Part shown: positions 28,001 to 36,814 of the stretch, piece after piece
Layout of the letters: every line of letters begins with the position of its first letter
How positions within the stretch are numbered: position 1 is the stretch's first letter
Assembly (NCBI GenBank): GCA_020636435.1
Contig: JACJXX010000001.1
Coordinates: 2,125,001 to 2,189,000 of the forward strand
DNA: 64,000 nucleotides
DNA from: Lewinellaceae bacterium
GTDB lineage: Bacteria > Bacteroidota > Bacteroidia > Chitinophagales > Saprospiraceae
Direction: 5' to 3'
Translations under genes and position numbers: made by a program
The notes under the pieces: model-generated
What the model saw: the letters and a program-made list of their open reading frames with translations, nothing else
What the model was told of the DNA's origin: nothing
The model's database searches: none

Positions 28001-29739
28001 AAAACGGCATAAACTCCATTGGCGCCCAGGCTTTCCGGATCCCGGGCGTCGTGACGATAGGTTTTGAATTGCTGTGTTTCCCGGTCAAACCGGCTTAGCC
28101 CGCCTTGCGAACCTATCCATATCGCTCCCGAGCGGCCTTCGGTGATCGCCAATATTTCATCATGGGGAATACTATGTGGGTCTTCGGGATTATGCCGGTA
28201 GGCCTTCAGCGAACCTGTATTTGGATTCAGTTGATACAAACCCTCCCACCTGCCACCCAGCCACAAGAAACCCTCGCTGTCTTCAAAAGTTACTATTATT
28301 GTTGCCGTGGCCAGCGAATCGGGCAAAAATTGCCTGAACTTGCCGCTTTTTTTATCAAAGAGATTTAAACCTCCCCCAAAAGTGCCAATCCATAGGGTAT
28401 CGCCTTTGCCTTCACTGATGGACAGCACCTCATTGCTGGATATGCTTTGCGGATTGGAGGGGTCGTGAAGGAAATGCTCAAACTCCTGTTTTACTGGATC
28501 AAACCGGTTTAACCCGCCTTCGTCGGTGCCCATCCAAACATTGCCCTGCCTGTCCCCACAGATAGCGGTAACAGCACCTTTGGCAAGGCTTTTTGGATTT
28601 GCAGGATCGTGGAAGTAATGTAAAACGTGCAGGTTGTTTTCGGCCAGAAGGTTCAAACCATCTCCCCAGGTGCCAACCCATAGCAGGCCCGATTGATCAA
28701 CGTATAAGGAGAAGACAACGTTATGGCTAAGGCTGTATGGAAATGCCTCGGAATGTTGAAATACCTGAAAGCTTTTTGTTTCCCGGTCAAAAAGATTTAA
28801 TCCGTCTCGCGTTCCCAACCAAAGCCGGCCTTTTTTATCCTCTGCGATGGCAAATACATTATTGCTGGAAATACTGTATGGATCGGAGGGGTCAGACAGA
28901 AAAACCTCGAATTCTTCTTTTTCCCGGTCAAACTTTTTTAACCCCAGGCCCCAGGTTCCTATCCATAACACACCCCGGGAATCTTCGTAGATAACATCTG
29001 CATAGTCTTCCTCTGGCCCTGATTTGCCTTCGAAATCGTGCCGGCAATGATGGAAATTTCCGGTTTGTTCATCCCAGCGGGCAAGGCCGGCGCCTACGGT
29101 TCCCACCCAGATCACTCCCTGGGCATCTTCGGTAATCGCTGAAACATTGTCGGCGCCCAGGCTTTCCGGAATTTCCGGGTCGTGCCGAAAAGAAAGGGTA
29201 GGGCCGCGATCGGCAGCCAGGCGGAAAAGTCCGTTTTCCTTGGTTCCAACCCACAAGTTCCCCTTGCTATCCTCCAGGAGGCAGGAAATGGAATGGTTTG
29301 CCCCGTTGCTGCTGCTTTCAGCGGAGAGGGAGATTTTTTGAAATTCTTCCGAAAGAGGATCAAACCGGTTCAGCCCCCCTCCGTCAGTTCCTACCCACAG
29401 CTGCCCTGACCGGCTCTCCAGCAAAGCAGAAATGGTGTTGTTGGAAATGCTGCTATTGTCTTCTGCAATGTGCCTGAAAACCTGAAATTGGTATCCGTCG
29501 TATTTATTCAATCCATCCCTGGTGCCTATCCACATGAAACCGTACTGGTCTTGCAACAGGCAGGTAACGGAAGGCTGGGACAACCCTTCCTCATCGGAAA
29601 GGTGCTGAAAAAAGATACTGGGCTGAGCCAGTAATCGAGGAGTCCCGGCAAAAAAGAAGCCAACGAGAAAAAGCAGAAGTTTTGGGTAAAATATCTCGGT
29701 TGTTGGCCTGCGGCAATTTTCAAAATCCATTTCAGACAT
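25081..29739 (-). CDS. propeller-type hybrid histidine kinase fused to a class III nucleotide cyclase
   Basis: This is a 1552-residue envelope sensor. After a signal segment (LFLVGFFFAGTPRLLAQ) come two seven-bladed Reg_prop beta-propellers (repeats like LWVGTDGGGLNRFDP, residues about 45-690), a Y_Y_Y domain (to about 810) and a membrane helix (about 813-836). HisKA follows (NTSHELKTPLQGIIG, His near 880), then HATPase (NLVGNAVKFTEKG; GTGLGLSISKRLV) and a receiver domain (LVLLDIMMPRISG, Asp near 1181). Last come a cyclase domain (ILFCDIRDYTTLAE near 1290, YLGDAIMAVF, DTVNVASRVEGL) and a short TPR-like tail. The usual output of such kinases is an AraC-type HTH; here it is a cyclase, so the signal probably leads to cAMP or cGMP. 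Confidence 0.92.
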   Translation of the reverse strand: MSEMDFENCRRPTTEIFYPKLLLFLVGFFFAGTPRLLAQPSIFFQHLSDEEGLSQPSVTCLLQDQYGFMWIGTRDGLNKYDGYQFQVFRHIAEDNSSISNNTISALLESRSGQLWVGTDGGGLNRFDPLSEEFQKISLSAESSSNGANHSISCLLEDSKGNLWVGTKENGLFRLAADRGPTLSFRHDPEIPESLGADNVSAITEDAQGVIWVGTVGAGLARWDEQTGNFHHCRHDFEGKSGPEEDYADVIYEDSRGVLWIGTWGLGLKKFDREKEEFEVFLSDPSDPYSISSNNVFAIAEDKKGRLWLGTRDGLNLFDRETKSFQVFQHSEAFPYSLSHNVVFSLYVDQSGLLWVGTWGDGLNLLAENNLHVLHYFHDPANPKSLAKGAVTAICGDRQGNVWMGTDEGGLNRFDPVKQEFEHFLHDPSNPQSISSNEVLSISEGKGDTLWIGTFGGGLNLFDKKSGKFRQFLPDSLATATIIVTFEDSEGFLWLGGRWEGLYQLNPNTGSLKAYRHNPEDPHSIPHDEILAITEGRSGAIWIGSQGGLSRFDRETQQFKTYRHDARDPESLGANGVYAVFEDHGGTLWAGTRGGGLNRMEHSAKGQKAKAVFTKIKVEDGLGSDWVLGILEDDHQNLWIGTSMGLSRMNIPTRQIRNYDFSSANQGAFFRNPRTGRIFAGSIGFTLFHPDSIRNTPFEVPVLISGLKRYNSKEGGAAPIVEKGIFARPSITLSHRDQMLSFEFASMSYYQSDKNQYAYLLEGFNQDWIDLGTERKITLTGLPPGNYTFHVKSSGYDGVWNQGGTALAVSILPPWWQTIWAYILYAIIGIVVITGFIRYRTMEQKRKITQQKKELERERELTSRLQNIDRLKDQFLANTSHELKTPLQGIIGLSETLYDQEGQMEKRKNLSMIISSGKRLASLVNDILDFSKVKNHEIALRSKPVDLYALVEVVLHIHLPLVEGKDLRLENVVPKGLPAVLADEDRLQQILFNLVGNAVKFTEKGYIRVSAYEQEGMAKASVTDTGIGIMENKREAIFQEFEQADGSISREFAGTGLGLSISKRLVELHGGQMWVESELGKGSTFFFTLPVSKEKAGLLIPVKEIAKMAPEPILVEGEVEANANPVKKADSIPILVVDDEPINQQVLKNHLSGQGFDLTQAMNGEEAISILEGGQRFDLVLLDIMMPRISGYEVCRRIREKFLPSELPVIMVTAKNQVPDLVEGLTLGANDYLAKPFSKEEFLARVKTQLELHRINAATGKFVPNEFLRAIGRERITEVALGDHKEREVTILFCDIRDYTTLAETMTPEENYLFVNACNRRMGPVIRKHHGFINQYLGDAIMAVFPESPEDAIKAAIEIQEAMRQYNIQRRAQNHQLIKMGIGLHTGPLVMGIIGDDQRMDAATIADTVNVASRVEGLTKYYGANILVSEASVNWEIENGEPAAESFSNPRFPLRFLGQVQVKGKKEAIGVYECFGGDDPAILAKKEETLEQFQLGLKYFFDKKFEQAAGIFEKILELNHEDATVRLFLKKTAVYFTQGVPEGWTGVERMEMK

Positions 29740-29927
29740 AAGTATTGGGATTTTTGTTTTGGCCTATCGCCTCTTTAGGTGCAAAGATACTCTCCCAAAG
29801 GATGCCACACCAGTTTAGGCCACCAGCTTCTTTCTTAGAACTTGTTGGGGAATTAGACATTGGAACAAGAGGGTTTACTGTTACTTTACTCTAAAGATTA
29901 TCAAATGAAATGTTCCTATCCAACACC

Positions 29928-30051
29928 GGCTACCGGTCTAAGGTTGGACAGCCAATGGGTGCTTCGTACAGCGTACACGGCCCAGGCCCGCAAATGGCCC
30001 GTGCATCGTACACAGCCCCGGTAGCCTCTGTCCAACCTTAGACGGATAGCC
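29928..30051. repeat. miniature inverted-repeat element, family 1, copy D
   Basis: The 124-bp element has terminal repeats GGCTACCGGTCTAAGGTTGG and, from the other end, GGCTATCCGTCTAAGGTTGG. Exact 8-bp direct repeats CCAACACC flank it (29920-29927 and 30052-30059). The inside is similar to copy C. Confidence 0.85.
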
Positions 30052-30170
30052 CCAACACCGGGCAGGAGCCTGGCACTCAGGACCGTATATGGCCGCACCT
30101 GTCCGCCGAAGCCACGGCGAAGGTGGAGGGCATAACGAGCACCGTGCTAATTTTAATTTAACTTAATATC

Positions 30171-30210
30171 AAAAGGGCCCGGCCGAATGATCATTCGGCC
30201 GGGCCCTTTT
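30171..30210. terminator. perfect 40-bp palindrome, terminator of the gld block
   Basis: Two 20-base arms, beginning AAAAGGGCCCGGCCGAATGA, are exact reverse complements, with A and T runs at the ends. It lies about 115 bases after the gldN stop and can act on both strands. Confidence 0.85.
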
Positions 30211-30224
30211 GTAGCCGGCGAGCT

Positions 30225-30315
30225 GAGGATTATCCTTCCTCAGGAGTAAATGAAATCTTCTGCGTTCGAAACCAGGGAGCAAGGAACATCACGCCCCTCC
30301 CCGGGGATAATCCTC
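30225..30315. repeat. spaced inverted repeat downstream of gldN
   Basis: GAGGATTATCC (30225-30235) and GGATAATCCTC (30305-30315) are exact reverse complements, 69 bases apart, within the 3' untranslated region of gldN. Confidence 0.6.
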
Positions 30316-30326
30316 GGTCCAAAAAA

Positions 30327-31193
30327 TCAATACGTCCAGAGGTCGTGCTCGAAGTTAAAGATTTCCTGCTTGATCTTATCGGCTTCCATGAGCAGGTCGA
30401 CGCCGGAGAGGTAATCTTCCAGGCGGCGGTCGAAGACGTTGGATTCCTTATAGATATAGCTGGAGAAGAAGCGCATTTCGAAGAGGTCTTCGAAAGTCAT
30501 CGGGCTGCTGTCGTTGCCGACGTTAAAGACGCGCTCGCGGGCCAGCACCTCGCGGGATTCCGGGTAGTAGACCCAGAACATGGGGCGTTCGTATTTGAAG
30601 TTGCCGTTGTCGTCGTATTCTTCGATCAGCGGCGCGATGCCCAGGATGCGCACCTGCAGGGTGGAAGTCTCTTCGTCAAAGAACCAGATTTCTTTAAGGC
30701 GGATTCGCTTCACGTCTTGTGGGTTCACCTGGTTGCGCACGATTTGATACGTTTCTTCGTACGTTTCAGGGTCGACGGTGGCAATCGTATCCACACTGGC
30801 GCCCATAGAAGCGACTTCGTCGGGAGTCAGCGGGATGGAAAATTTGTCATCCTCAGTGCTGTAAACGGTGATCTCACCGGATTCGGCAGCATCCATCAGG
30901 ATGGTAAAGAACGGGCGTTCGGGGTAAGCAAAAGGCAGGTTCATTTTCTCACGTACGTCAATAACACGCCAGATGCGCTTCTCCCAGAAGATGTCCGCCT
31001 CGCGAATGTGGTCATAAGGCAGCACCCGTCGTTCCACCGTAAGCCGTTTTTCGACGATGTCGTCGAGCGGCCGGTCGGCGTTAATGTCTCCGGATTCTGT
31101 CATGATGATGTTCTCCGGGGTTTGGGCTACCGCCGGGCCGGCGAGGAGAAACATCAACAAACCTAAACCTAGCAGTTTCAGAGCGATCTTCAT
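30327..31193 (-). CDS. gldN: gliding motility / type IX secretion protein GldN
   Basis: I chose the ATG giving MKIALKLLGLGLLMFLLAGP, a clean signal peptide (cleavage after VAQ); the ORF extends 28 codons further up. The 288-residue protein has the GldN/PorN hallmarks: READIFWEKRIWRVIDVREK, then LPFAYPERPF and the PMFWVYYPESREVLAR segment. With GldK it forms the periplasmic ring below the outer-membrane translocon of the type IX system. It is last in the gld block, but a 467-bp gap separates it from gldM, which is unusual. A strong palindromic terminator follows. Confidence 0.95.
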   Translation of the reverse strand: MKIALKLLGLGLLMFLLAGPAVAQTPENIIMTESGDINADRPLDDIVEKRLTVERRVLPYDHIREADIFWEKRIWRVIDVREKMNLPFAYPERPFFTILMDAAESGEITVYSTEDDKFSIPLTPDEVASMGASVDTIATVDPETYEETYQIVRNQVNPQDVKRIRLKEIWFFDEETSTLQVRILGIAPLIEEYDDNGNFKYERPMFWVYYPESREVLARERVFNVGNDSSPMTFEDLFEMRFFSSYIYKESNVFDRRLEDYLSGVDLLMEADKIKQEIFNFEHDLWTY

Positions 31194-31660
31194 GGCTGAT
31201 TTTTTAAAATCTTTAAATGTTAAAAATAAAAAAGTGCACGGCCGAACTTGATTTCCAAAAAAAACCAAACGGAGCACGAAAAGTACTGCTTTTCTCAGTA
31301 AAGGGAGAAATAAAGCAGCTTGTTAACACCACGTTACCTTCATTTCGCACTGCCAGGGTTACCGGGAAGCTGCTGAAAAGCCAGCAGCACTGGTATTTGG
31401 AAGGAGTTCATCCTTGGGTTTGATTTCCGGCTGAAAATCGAATTGCCCCCTCCAATCGGCCTTACCAGTTGTCAAAAACGGCTTACAGTTCAAACGGTGA
31501 TGCCGGGCTTGCTATTATGCATGCCCGGCAAAATTGAGCATAGAGTTTGGTTGGAGGCAGCTTTTGGGGCTTCCAAGCACTGCCTTCAACCGAGCGCTTA
31601 CAGCCCGCTGCTGTCCGGCCATTGCCGTTTCAGCGGCTGCAACGCTGTCCGCGATCCATT
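31194..31660. other. 467-bp gap between gldM and gldN
   Basis: There is no ORF of protein character on either strand. It contains one hairpin, TGCCGGGC (31501-31508) with GCCCGGCA (31523-31530), and T-rich sequence just upstream of the gldN start that could hold a separate promoter. Confidence 0.5.
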
Positions 31661-33199
31661 TTACTGGATTTTGAATACCATAGAGTTGATCGGGCGGCCC
31701 ACATTATCGCCGGGGCAACGCGCCTTCACGTCATCGAAGTAGTAAATATCCCCCGGTTTGGCCTTGTTGACCATACGGCGGGCAGCATCGTTGTAGCGGG
31801 CGCCGGCGTTAACCACCTCGACGGGGTCCTGCCGGGCAGCTACATATACCAGCTTGTACCCCTGAATGGTGCAGTTCGCGTCGAAATCGAAGTTGTCGAG
31901 GAAGGCGCCTACGCCGCCCTGAGCTTTGAATTCGCCGTTGCCCATAGCGCCGCCCTGAGATTTGCTCAGTCGTGCGACCGGGTCGGGAATGCGCTTCACG
32001 CGGAACACCTTGCTGTCGCGCATGCCGCCGCCGCTCACGTTCACCCGGCATTCTCCCGGCGTGCTCACTGTGACGATGTAGTTGGAGCCGGAGCCGCGAA
32101 TCGATCCGCCACCGCCGCTGATGCTCACATTCAGGTCATTGGAAGAGATGCCGGCGGCAGAGACGGCTACCGGGTTGTCTACGCCAATGTAAAATACGTT
32201 CATCTTTTCGGCGGAAACCGTAACCGAGCGTTCTCCTACTTCGTATTCAAATTCTTTCTCATACGGCTTTACCTCTCCGGTCAGCGGGTTTTCCACCTCG
32301 ATCCGAACCTTGTACTTTTTCGTGCCGATGCCAGCAGCAGTGGATTCATAAGTCGCTTTGCCGTTTTCCACCGGGAGGTTCTGTCCGTTGACATAAATCT
32401 TGGTATTGTCTCCGGCAGAGGTGCTAAAGGCGCTCAGAAACACATCGGCGCTGTACTTCTCGCCCCGGATTACGTAACCTTTGCTGGCGGACACAACCGG
32501 CTCGAAGGCGTCGAACTTGATATCTTCACCTGCCACCTTGCCCAGCAGGTAATTGAGGGCGCTGGTGGAAGAAGCCTTGGCATCGTTCTGAAACTTGGTC
32601 AGCAGGGGAAATACCGCCGCGACCGGCATCTGCTTGAAGTTGTATTCGGTCCAGTTGTTTTTATCCGAACGCTTAACCGCTTCCTCGTCGATGTTCAGCG
32701 GCATAGCCGCAGCGACAGAGGGGTCGTTGCCAACCAGCTTGATGAGCTGTTCCCGGGTATCTCTGATCTTCTGCTCGAGTTCAAAGCCTTTGCCAGGCTG
32801 ATTCTCCAGGCCCACCAGCAGGCGGGTGGTCACGTCCTTATCTTTAATGCGCTTGGGCTTCTCCGGATCTTTCTCGGAGGGGCCGCCAGCGGCGTCGAAG
32901 AGTTCTTTTTTCAGATCCTCGACATATTTTACGAATTCGTCGGCAGTCTTCTTGACCCCTTTCGCGTCAGCCAGGTATTGATCATTCTCTGCATTTTTAT
33001 ACGCATCCGCCTGCTTCTGAATGTTGGTCAGGAGGGTTTGGTTCGTATTTTCGACAATGTCGTTACTTTGAGAGATACCTTTGTTTAGAGTAAAAAACGC
33101 GTTCATGACCTCGGCGGAGATGTTCAGCGCCAGCAGCGCCGTCAGCACCAGGTACATGAGGTTGATCATAAGCTGCCGCGGTTCCTTAGGTATTGACAT
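31661..33199 (-). CDS. gldM: gliding motility / type IX secretion motor protein GldM
   Basis: This 512-residue protein starts SIPKEPRQLMINLMYLVLTA, with the single membrane helix (about residues 12-32) that is the GldM hallmark. A long periplasmic arm of repeated beta domains (D1-D4) follows, for example the VSASKGYVIRGEKYSADVFL and VGERSVTVSAEKMNVFYIGV segments. GldL and GldM form the proton-driven rotary motor that powers type IX secretion and gliding. The gene is 48 bases downstream of gldL. Confidence 0.96.
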   Translation of the reverse strand: MSIPKEPRQLMINLMYLVLTALLALNISAEVMNAFFTLNKGISQSNDIVENTNQTLLTNIQKQADAYKNAENDQYLADAKGVKKTADEFVKYVEDLKKELFDAAGGPSEKDPEKPKRIKDKDVTTRLLVGLENQPGKGFELEQKIRDTREQLIKLVGNDPSVAAAMPLNIDEEAVKRSDKNNWTEYNFKQMPVAAVFPLLTKFQNDAKASSTSALNYLLGKVAGEDIKFDAFEPVVSASKGYVIRGEKYSADVFLSAFSTSAGDNTKIYVNGQNLPVENGKATYESTAAGIGTKKYKVRIEVENPLTGEVKPYEKEFEYEVGERSVTVSAEKMNVFYIGVDNPVAVSAAGISSNDLNVSISGGGGSIRGSGSNYIVTVSTPGECRVNVSGGGMRDSKVFRVKRIPDPVARLSKSQGGAMGNGEFKAQGGVGAFLDNFDFDANCTIQGYKLVYVAARQDPVEVVNAGARYNDAARRMVNKAKPGDIYYFDDVKARCPGDNVGRPINSMVFKIQ

Positions 33200-33247
33200 A
33201 GCTTATAGCTTTTTAAAATTCAATAATAAGTTGACTCACGGCGGAAA

Positions 33248-33868
33248 TTATTGCTTCACGCTTGCCATTGCAGAAATAACGTTCCCATATACGGAATTCA
33301 GCTGGCTGTAGGTATTGTTCAGCGTGCCGATATTCTGGTTCAGGCTGGCCAGTTGGTCTTTGTATACTTTGGTGTCTTCCAGAGAATCGCTCAGGTCGGC
33401 CATGGCTTCATTCAACTTGGCGTAGAAATTGTTCATTGCCTTGATCTGGTCGCTGGTGCCGGAGAAATCCACTTCCTGAAGCGCTTTCAGGGAAGACAGG
33501 CTCTTCGACATCACCTGAAGTTCCGTAAGCATGCCGCCAAGTTGCTGCTCTACGACTTCGCCGTTGAGGGGCGTTGCAGCGGAAGGCAGGTTGGGCGCAC
33601 CCATATCGCCGGCGGTCAACGGGGCAATATTGGAGCCGTAATCGCTCAGGCCAGGATAGAGCTTATCCCAGTAATAATCGGGCTCCGGGCCGATCAGGCC
33701 GAGGAAAAGGAAGATAAACGCCTCCACGGAAAGGCCGATGATCAGCATGGTGGAAGCTCCTTCCCAGCTTTCCAGTTTGAACAGGGCGCCCAAAAGAACT
33801 ACTGATGCACCAACCCCGATAATCAGGTTTTTAATGTACTTGAACCCTTTTGACTTTAAGAAACTCAT
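33248..33868 (-). CDS. gldL: gliding motility / type IX secretion motor protein GldL
   Basis: This 206-residue protein has two membrane helices (about residues 15-32 and 40-58; IIGVGASVVLLGALFKLESW then a MLIIGLSVEAFIFLFLGLIG run). The Glu in the second helix (VEAF) is the position thought to take part in proton flow. A cytoplasmic coiled coil follows (about 130-206). It is the stator partner of GldM. The motor genes start here after a terminator-like hairpin, so this unit may have its own promoter in the 33.9-34.2 kb gap. Confidence 0.96.
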   Translation of the reverse strand: MSFLKSKGFKYIKNLIIGVGASVVLLGALFKLESWEGASTMLIIGLSVEAFIFLFLGLIGPEPDYYWDKLYPGLSDYGSNIAPLTAGDMGAPNLPSAATPLNGEVVEQQLGGMLTELQVMSKSLSSLKALQEVDFSGTSDQIKAMNNFYAKLNEAMADLSDSLEDTKVYKDQLASLNQNIGTLNNTYSQLNSVYGNVISAMASVKQ

Positions 33869-34222
33869 CTTTCGTACTCTTTTAAATTAGGTTAGCTAAA
33901 ATTTATATTCTCTCTATATGGGTTGTTCGAAAACCCACCTGCATAATACCAGCCATAAAAAAGGTTACACCCCCTCTGAAAAAAAATCGCTTTTTTTCTG
34001 CCGCCTTGCTGCTATTCATTTATCCGCAGGGCTTTCCCCTGGTTATCAAGCACATAAGTTTCCTTCAATAAAAGTCAGGAGAAAAACGGGCCAGGGAAAA
34101 CAAAGCGCAATGCTGCCACTTTACGGAAGGCCCCGTAAATTTTCAGGCAGAACAAATCTTGGGCATGGGCTAATGGAGTGGAAGTTGCAGAGAACCAGGA
34201 CAGGCATTACACGATAAATAAA
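33869..34222. other. intergenic region upstream of gldL
   Basis: There is no gene. The short plus-strand ORF at 33918 has repeat-like composition. This stretch probably holds a promoter for the gldL-gldM unit. Confidence 0.45.
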
Positions 34223-34223
34223 G

Positions 34224-34268
34224 GAGAAGGATGGATGCCGCATTTCCGAAGCGGCATTCATCCTCTTC
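34224..34268 (-). terminator. hairpin after gldK
   Basis: Two 18-base arms (34224-34241 and 34251-34268, three mismatches) flank a 9-base loop. On the minus strand, CTCCTTTATTTATC follows, a T-rich tail. It lies 15 bases beyond the gldK stop and probably ends or attenuates that transcript before gldL. Confidence 0.7.
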
Positions 34269-34282
34269 CAGCCTATCCGGCT

Positions 34283-35524
34283 TTAGAAGTCGTTAAGAGA
34301 ACGGCCCAGGAAGGTGAGCACGCAACGGAAACCGATGTAGGACTTGGTCGTGTCCTGGTATTCCCAATGGCGCGTACCCGTCTGCATATAATGGGCGATA
34401 TCTTTCCAGGATCCGCCCCGAATAACCTTGCGCTTGTAGGCTTCCGGGTCGTCATCCTTCGCGTCGTAGCGAATATCGGGGTTGAGGTCATGCAGGAAGG
34501 AGTAGGCATTTTCATGGTATGCCGTCACCGTCCATTCCGCCACGTTACCCGACATGTTGTACAGGCCGAAGTCGTTCGGGAAATAAGCATCGGCTTTCAC
34601 CGTATACAAACCGCCGTCTTCCGGATAATTGCCCCGCCCTGGCTTGAAGTTGGCCAGGAGGCATCCTTTGGCGTTGCGCACGTAGTAACCGCCCCAGGGG
34701 TACGGCGCCAGGTCGTGCCCGCCGCGAGCGGCGTATTCCCACTCGTGCTCCGTTGGCAGGCGGAAATCTTCGGTATTCACCCCATCGCCCCGCGTTTGAG
34801 CGTAAGTGTCCCACAACTTGGTTCGCCAGTAGCAGAAGGCCGTAGCCATTTGCCAGTCGATGCCCACCACCGGGTAGTCGTCGAAGGCCGGGTGCCAGAA
34901 GTAGTTACGGGTCATCGGCTCGTTATAGGAGTATGAAAAGTCGCGAATCCAAACCAGGGTATCCGGATATACGTTGACTTTGCGGCGCTGTATAAAAGTA
35001 TTCCGGGGAGATCGCCCGTGATCGTGGGCGGCTTTTTGCCAGTCGTACCATTCGTATTCGAACTCCAGCTTGCTGGCATCGAGTTCTTTTCTTCCGGCAA
35101 AACGGTCATCGCCCTGGTAGTAGAGATCTTCCAATGTCTCGTCCTCCCAGTCGATTTCGTAATCCCAATCTATGAGTTCATCGCCCGCCTCGGTCTCCGT
35201 GTAGTGATCGAGGTACACGTGGGCCAGAGAATCCCGGACCCAGTATACGAACTGGCGATACTCGTTATTGGTAATCTCCGTATCGTCCATAAAGAAGCCC
35301 TGTATAGAGATGGCTTTCTGGCGTTGCACGAACGTATTGCTCACATCCTGGTCGGATGGGCCGATGTGCAACGTACCCGAGGGTACATATACCATTCCAT
35401 AAGGGTTGATGCCTTTCCAGGCAGGACGGTCGAGGGCTCCGATCAGCTGGCCGTTTTCACGCCTGCCACAGGATGCCAGGACTAGCACTAGCAAGGCTAG
35501 TGAGATCTTGAGTAAACTTTTCAT
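34283..35524 (-). CDS. gldK: gliding motility / type IX secretion lipoprotein GldK
   Basis: This 413-residue lipoprotein has signal MKSLLKISLALLVLVLASCG and lipobox LASC. Its SUMF1/formylglycine-enzyme-like fold is recognised by GMVYVPSGTLHIGPSDQDVS, FFMDDTEITNNEYRQFVYWV, RLPTEHEWEYAARGG and the final VIRGGSWKD with IGFRCV. The fold has no known enzyme activity here; GldK forms periplasmic rings with GldN around the translocon. It lies between porP/sprF and gldL, in the usual order. Confidence 0.96.
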   Translation of the reverse strand: MKSLLKISLALLVLVLASCGRRENGQLIGALDRPAWKGINPYGMVYVPSGTLHIGPSDQDVSNTFVQRQKAISIQGFFMDDTEITNNEYRQFVYWVRDSLAHVYLDHYTETEAGDELIDWDYEIDWEDETLEDLYYQGDDRFAGRKELDASKLEFEYEWYDWQKAAHDHGRSPRNTFIQRRKVNVYPDTLVWIRDFSYSYNEPMTRNYFWHPAFDDYPVVGIDWQMATAFCYWRTKLWDTYAQTRGDGVNTEDFRLPTEHEWEYAARGGHDLAPYPWGGYYVRNAKGCLLANFKPGRGNYPEDGGLYTVKADAYFPNDFGLYNMSGNVAEWTVTAYHENAYSFLHDLNPDIRYDAKDDDPEAYKRKVIRGGSWKDIAHYMQTGTRHWEYQDTTKSYIGFRCVLTFLGRSLNDF

Positions 35525-35690
35525 GTTAACACCCGAGTTTTCCTTCTAGAGATATATTAAAATACGGTCTTAAAAGCTATTTAAGGGCACAATATACAGA
35601 TTATTTTATACCTGGCACAAAGTGCTTCGCAAAAATTGCGAACTACTTCGTCATTGGCATAAATTACACCGGCGATCCGAACTGAAAAGG

Positions 35691-36662
35691 CTATAATGTC
35701 CTTGGGTTGTAAATAACTTTCGGCGGCCGGCCGGTGCCCAGGCGCTTATTGAGGTTGTAATTGATCATAACCTCGTGCGAGCCGTTGCTCACCTGATTAA
35801 GCGTCGACAATGTCAAATCGTAAGCGTAGGCAAGGGTAATGTTGTCGCTGAGTTTGAAGCCTGCGATGATGGCAACTGCGTCGATGTTGTCGCTATTGTA
35901 TCCTCTAAACGACGCCCCTCCGAAAATATTGTCGTTGTAACGCAAAATTGCGGCGACGTCGGTTTGGGTCTGCGCCAGGTCGGAACGAACCAAAAGGGAA
36001 GGGTGCAGGGAAAGGCTTTCGCCGAGGTCGAAATGGGCCCCGGCGTTAAAGAAAAAGGCGCGCTTGAGCTGCAGGCTGATGGCATCCAGGTTGACAGTGG
36101 GCTCCGACAGGTTGCGGGCAGCAAAGCCTGCCTCAAACCGTTCGGAGTAGTAGTACAGGCCAGCCCCGAAGGTGGCCGCCGCAGCGTTGATCTGCGAAAT
36201 GGGCAACAAGTCGTCATTGTGAATGATAACGGCATCGGGGATATCGTACTCGCCATCCGGAGTTCTCAGCCTCGCCCCGTCCAGAGTGCGCTGGGCCATC
36301 CCGGCGCTCAACCCGATGGCCAGCAGCCCCCGCCGGCCCACCGGCAGTTGATAGTTGTAGGATACCGTGCCGGTCGTGCGGCGTTCAGCCCCCAGCTCGT
36401 CGTTCTCCAGGTTGACCCCGATGCCGCTGCTGAGAACGTATAAAGGCAGGTGAAAATTGACATTCTGCGTAACGGGGTTGCCTTCCAGCCCGGTCCATTG
36501 CGCACGGTAAACGCCGGTAGCGCTCAGGGAATTGTCCAGCCCGGCATAAGCGGGGTTCCAGTTGAGCTTGTTCATCATAAACAGGCTGTACTGGGCAGGC
36601 TGCTGCCCGAATGCCATCGAAACTCCACACATCAGGGCCCAAAGAGTAAAAATCTGCTTCAT
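35691..36662 (-). CDS. PorP/SprF-family type IX secretion outer-membrane protein
   Basis: This 323-residue protein has a signal peptide (cleavage after AFG) and the family start QQPAQYSLFMMNKLNWNPAY. An outer-membrane beta-barrel pattern continues to the C-terminus (DNITLAYAYDLTLSTLNQVS, then SHEVMINYNL). PorP/SprF proteins attach to the GldK/GldN ring or to secreted adhesins. The gene stands 166 bases upstream of gldK, the usual position in Saprospiraceae-like genomes. PorP and SprF cannot be told apart by eye. Confidence 0.93.
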   Translation of the reverse strand: MKQIFTLWALMCGVSMAFGQQPAQYSLFMMNKLNWNPAYAGLDNSLSATGVYRAQWTGLEGNPVTQNVNFHLPLYVLSSGIGVNLENDELGAERRTTGTVSYNYQLPVGRRGLLAIGLSAGMAQRTLDGARLRTPDGEYDIPDAVIIHNDDLLPISQINAAAATFGAGLYYYSERFEAGFAARNLSEPTVNLDAISLQLKRAFFFNAGAHFDLGESLSLHPSLLVRSDLAQTQTDVAAILRYNDNIFGGASFRGYNSDNIDAVAIIAGFKLSDNITLAYAYDLTLSTLNQVSNGSHEVMINYNLNKRLGTGRPPKVIYNPRTL

Positions 36663-36814
36663 ATGGTTTGTATAGTAGCCCCTCCAACCTGCCTGCTTGT
36701 TTGCACCTCGCGGTCAGGCAGGCCCCCTAACCTCTTTCGCCGTTGGCTATAACGGTCAAAAAGGAGGGGAGGGCTGTCTTCAAATAAGAATCGTCCCTCA
36801 TTTACACGTTTACA

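Noticed and set aside
31501..31530. Terminator after gldM
   Set aside because: The hairpin is good but lies 130 bases from the stop and has no T-run on the minus strand.
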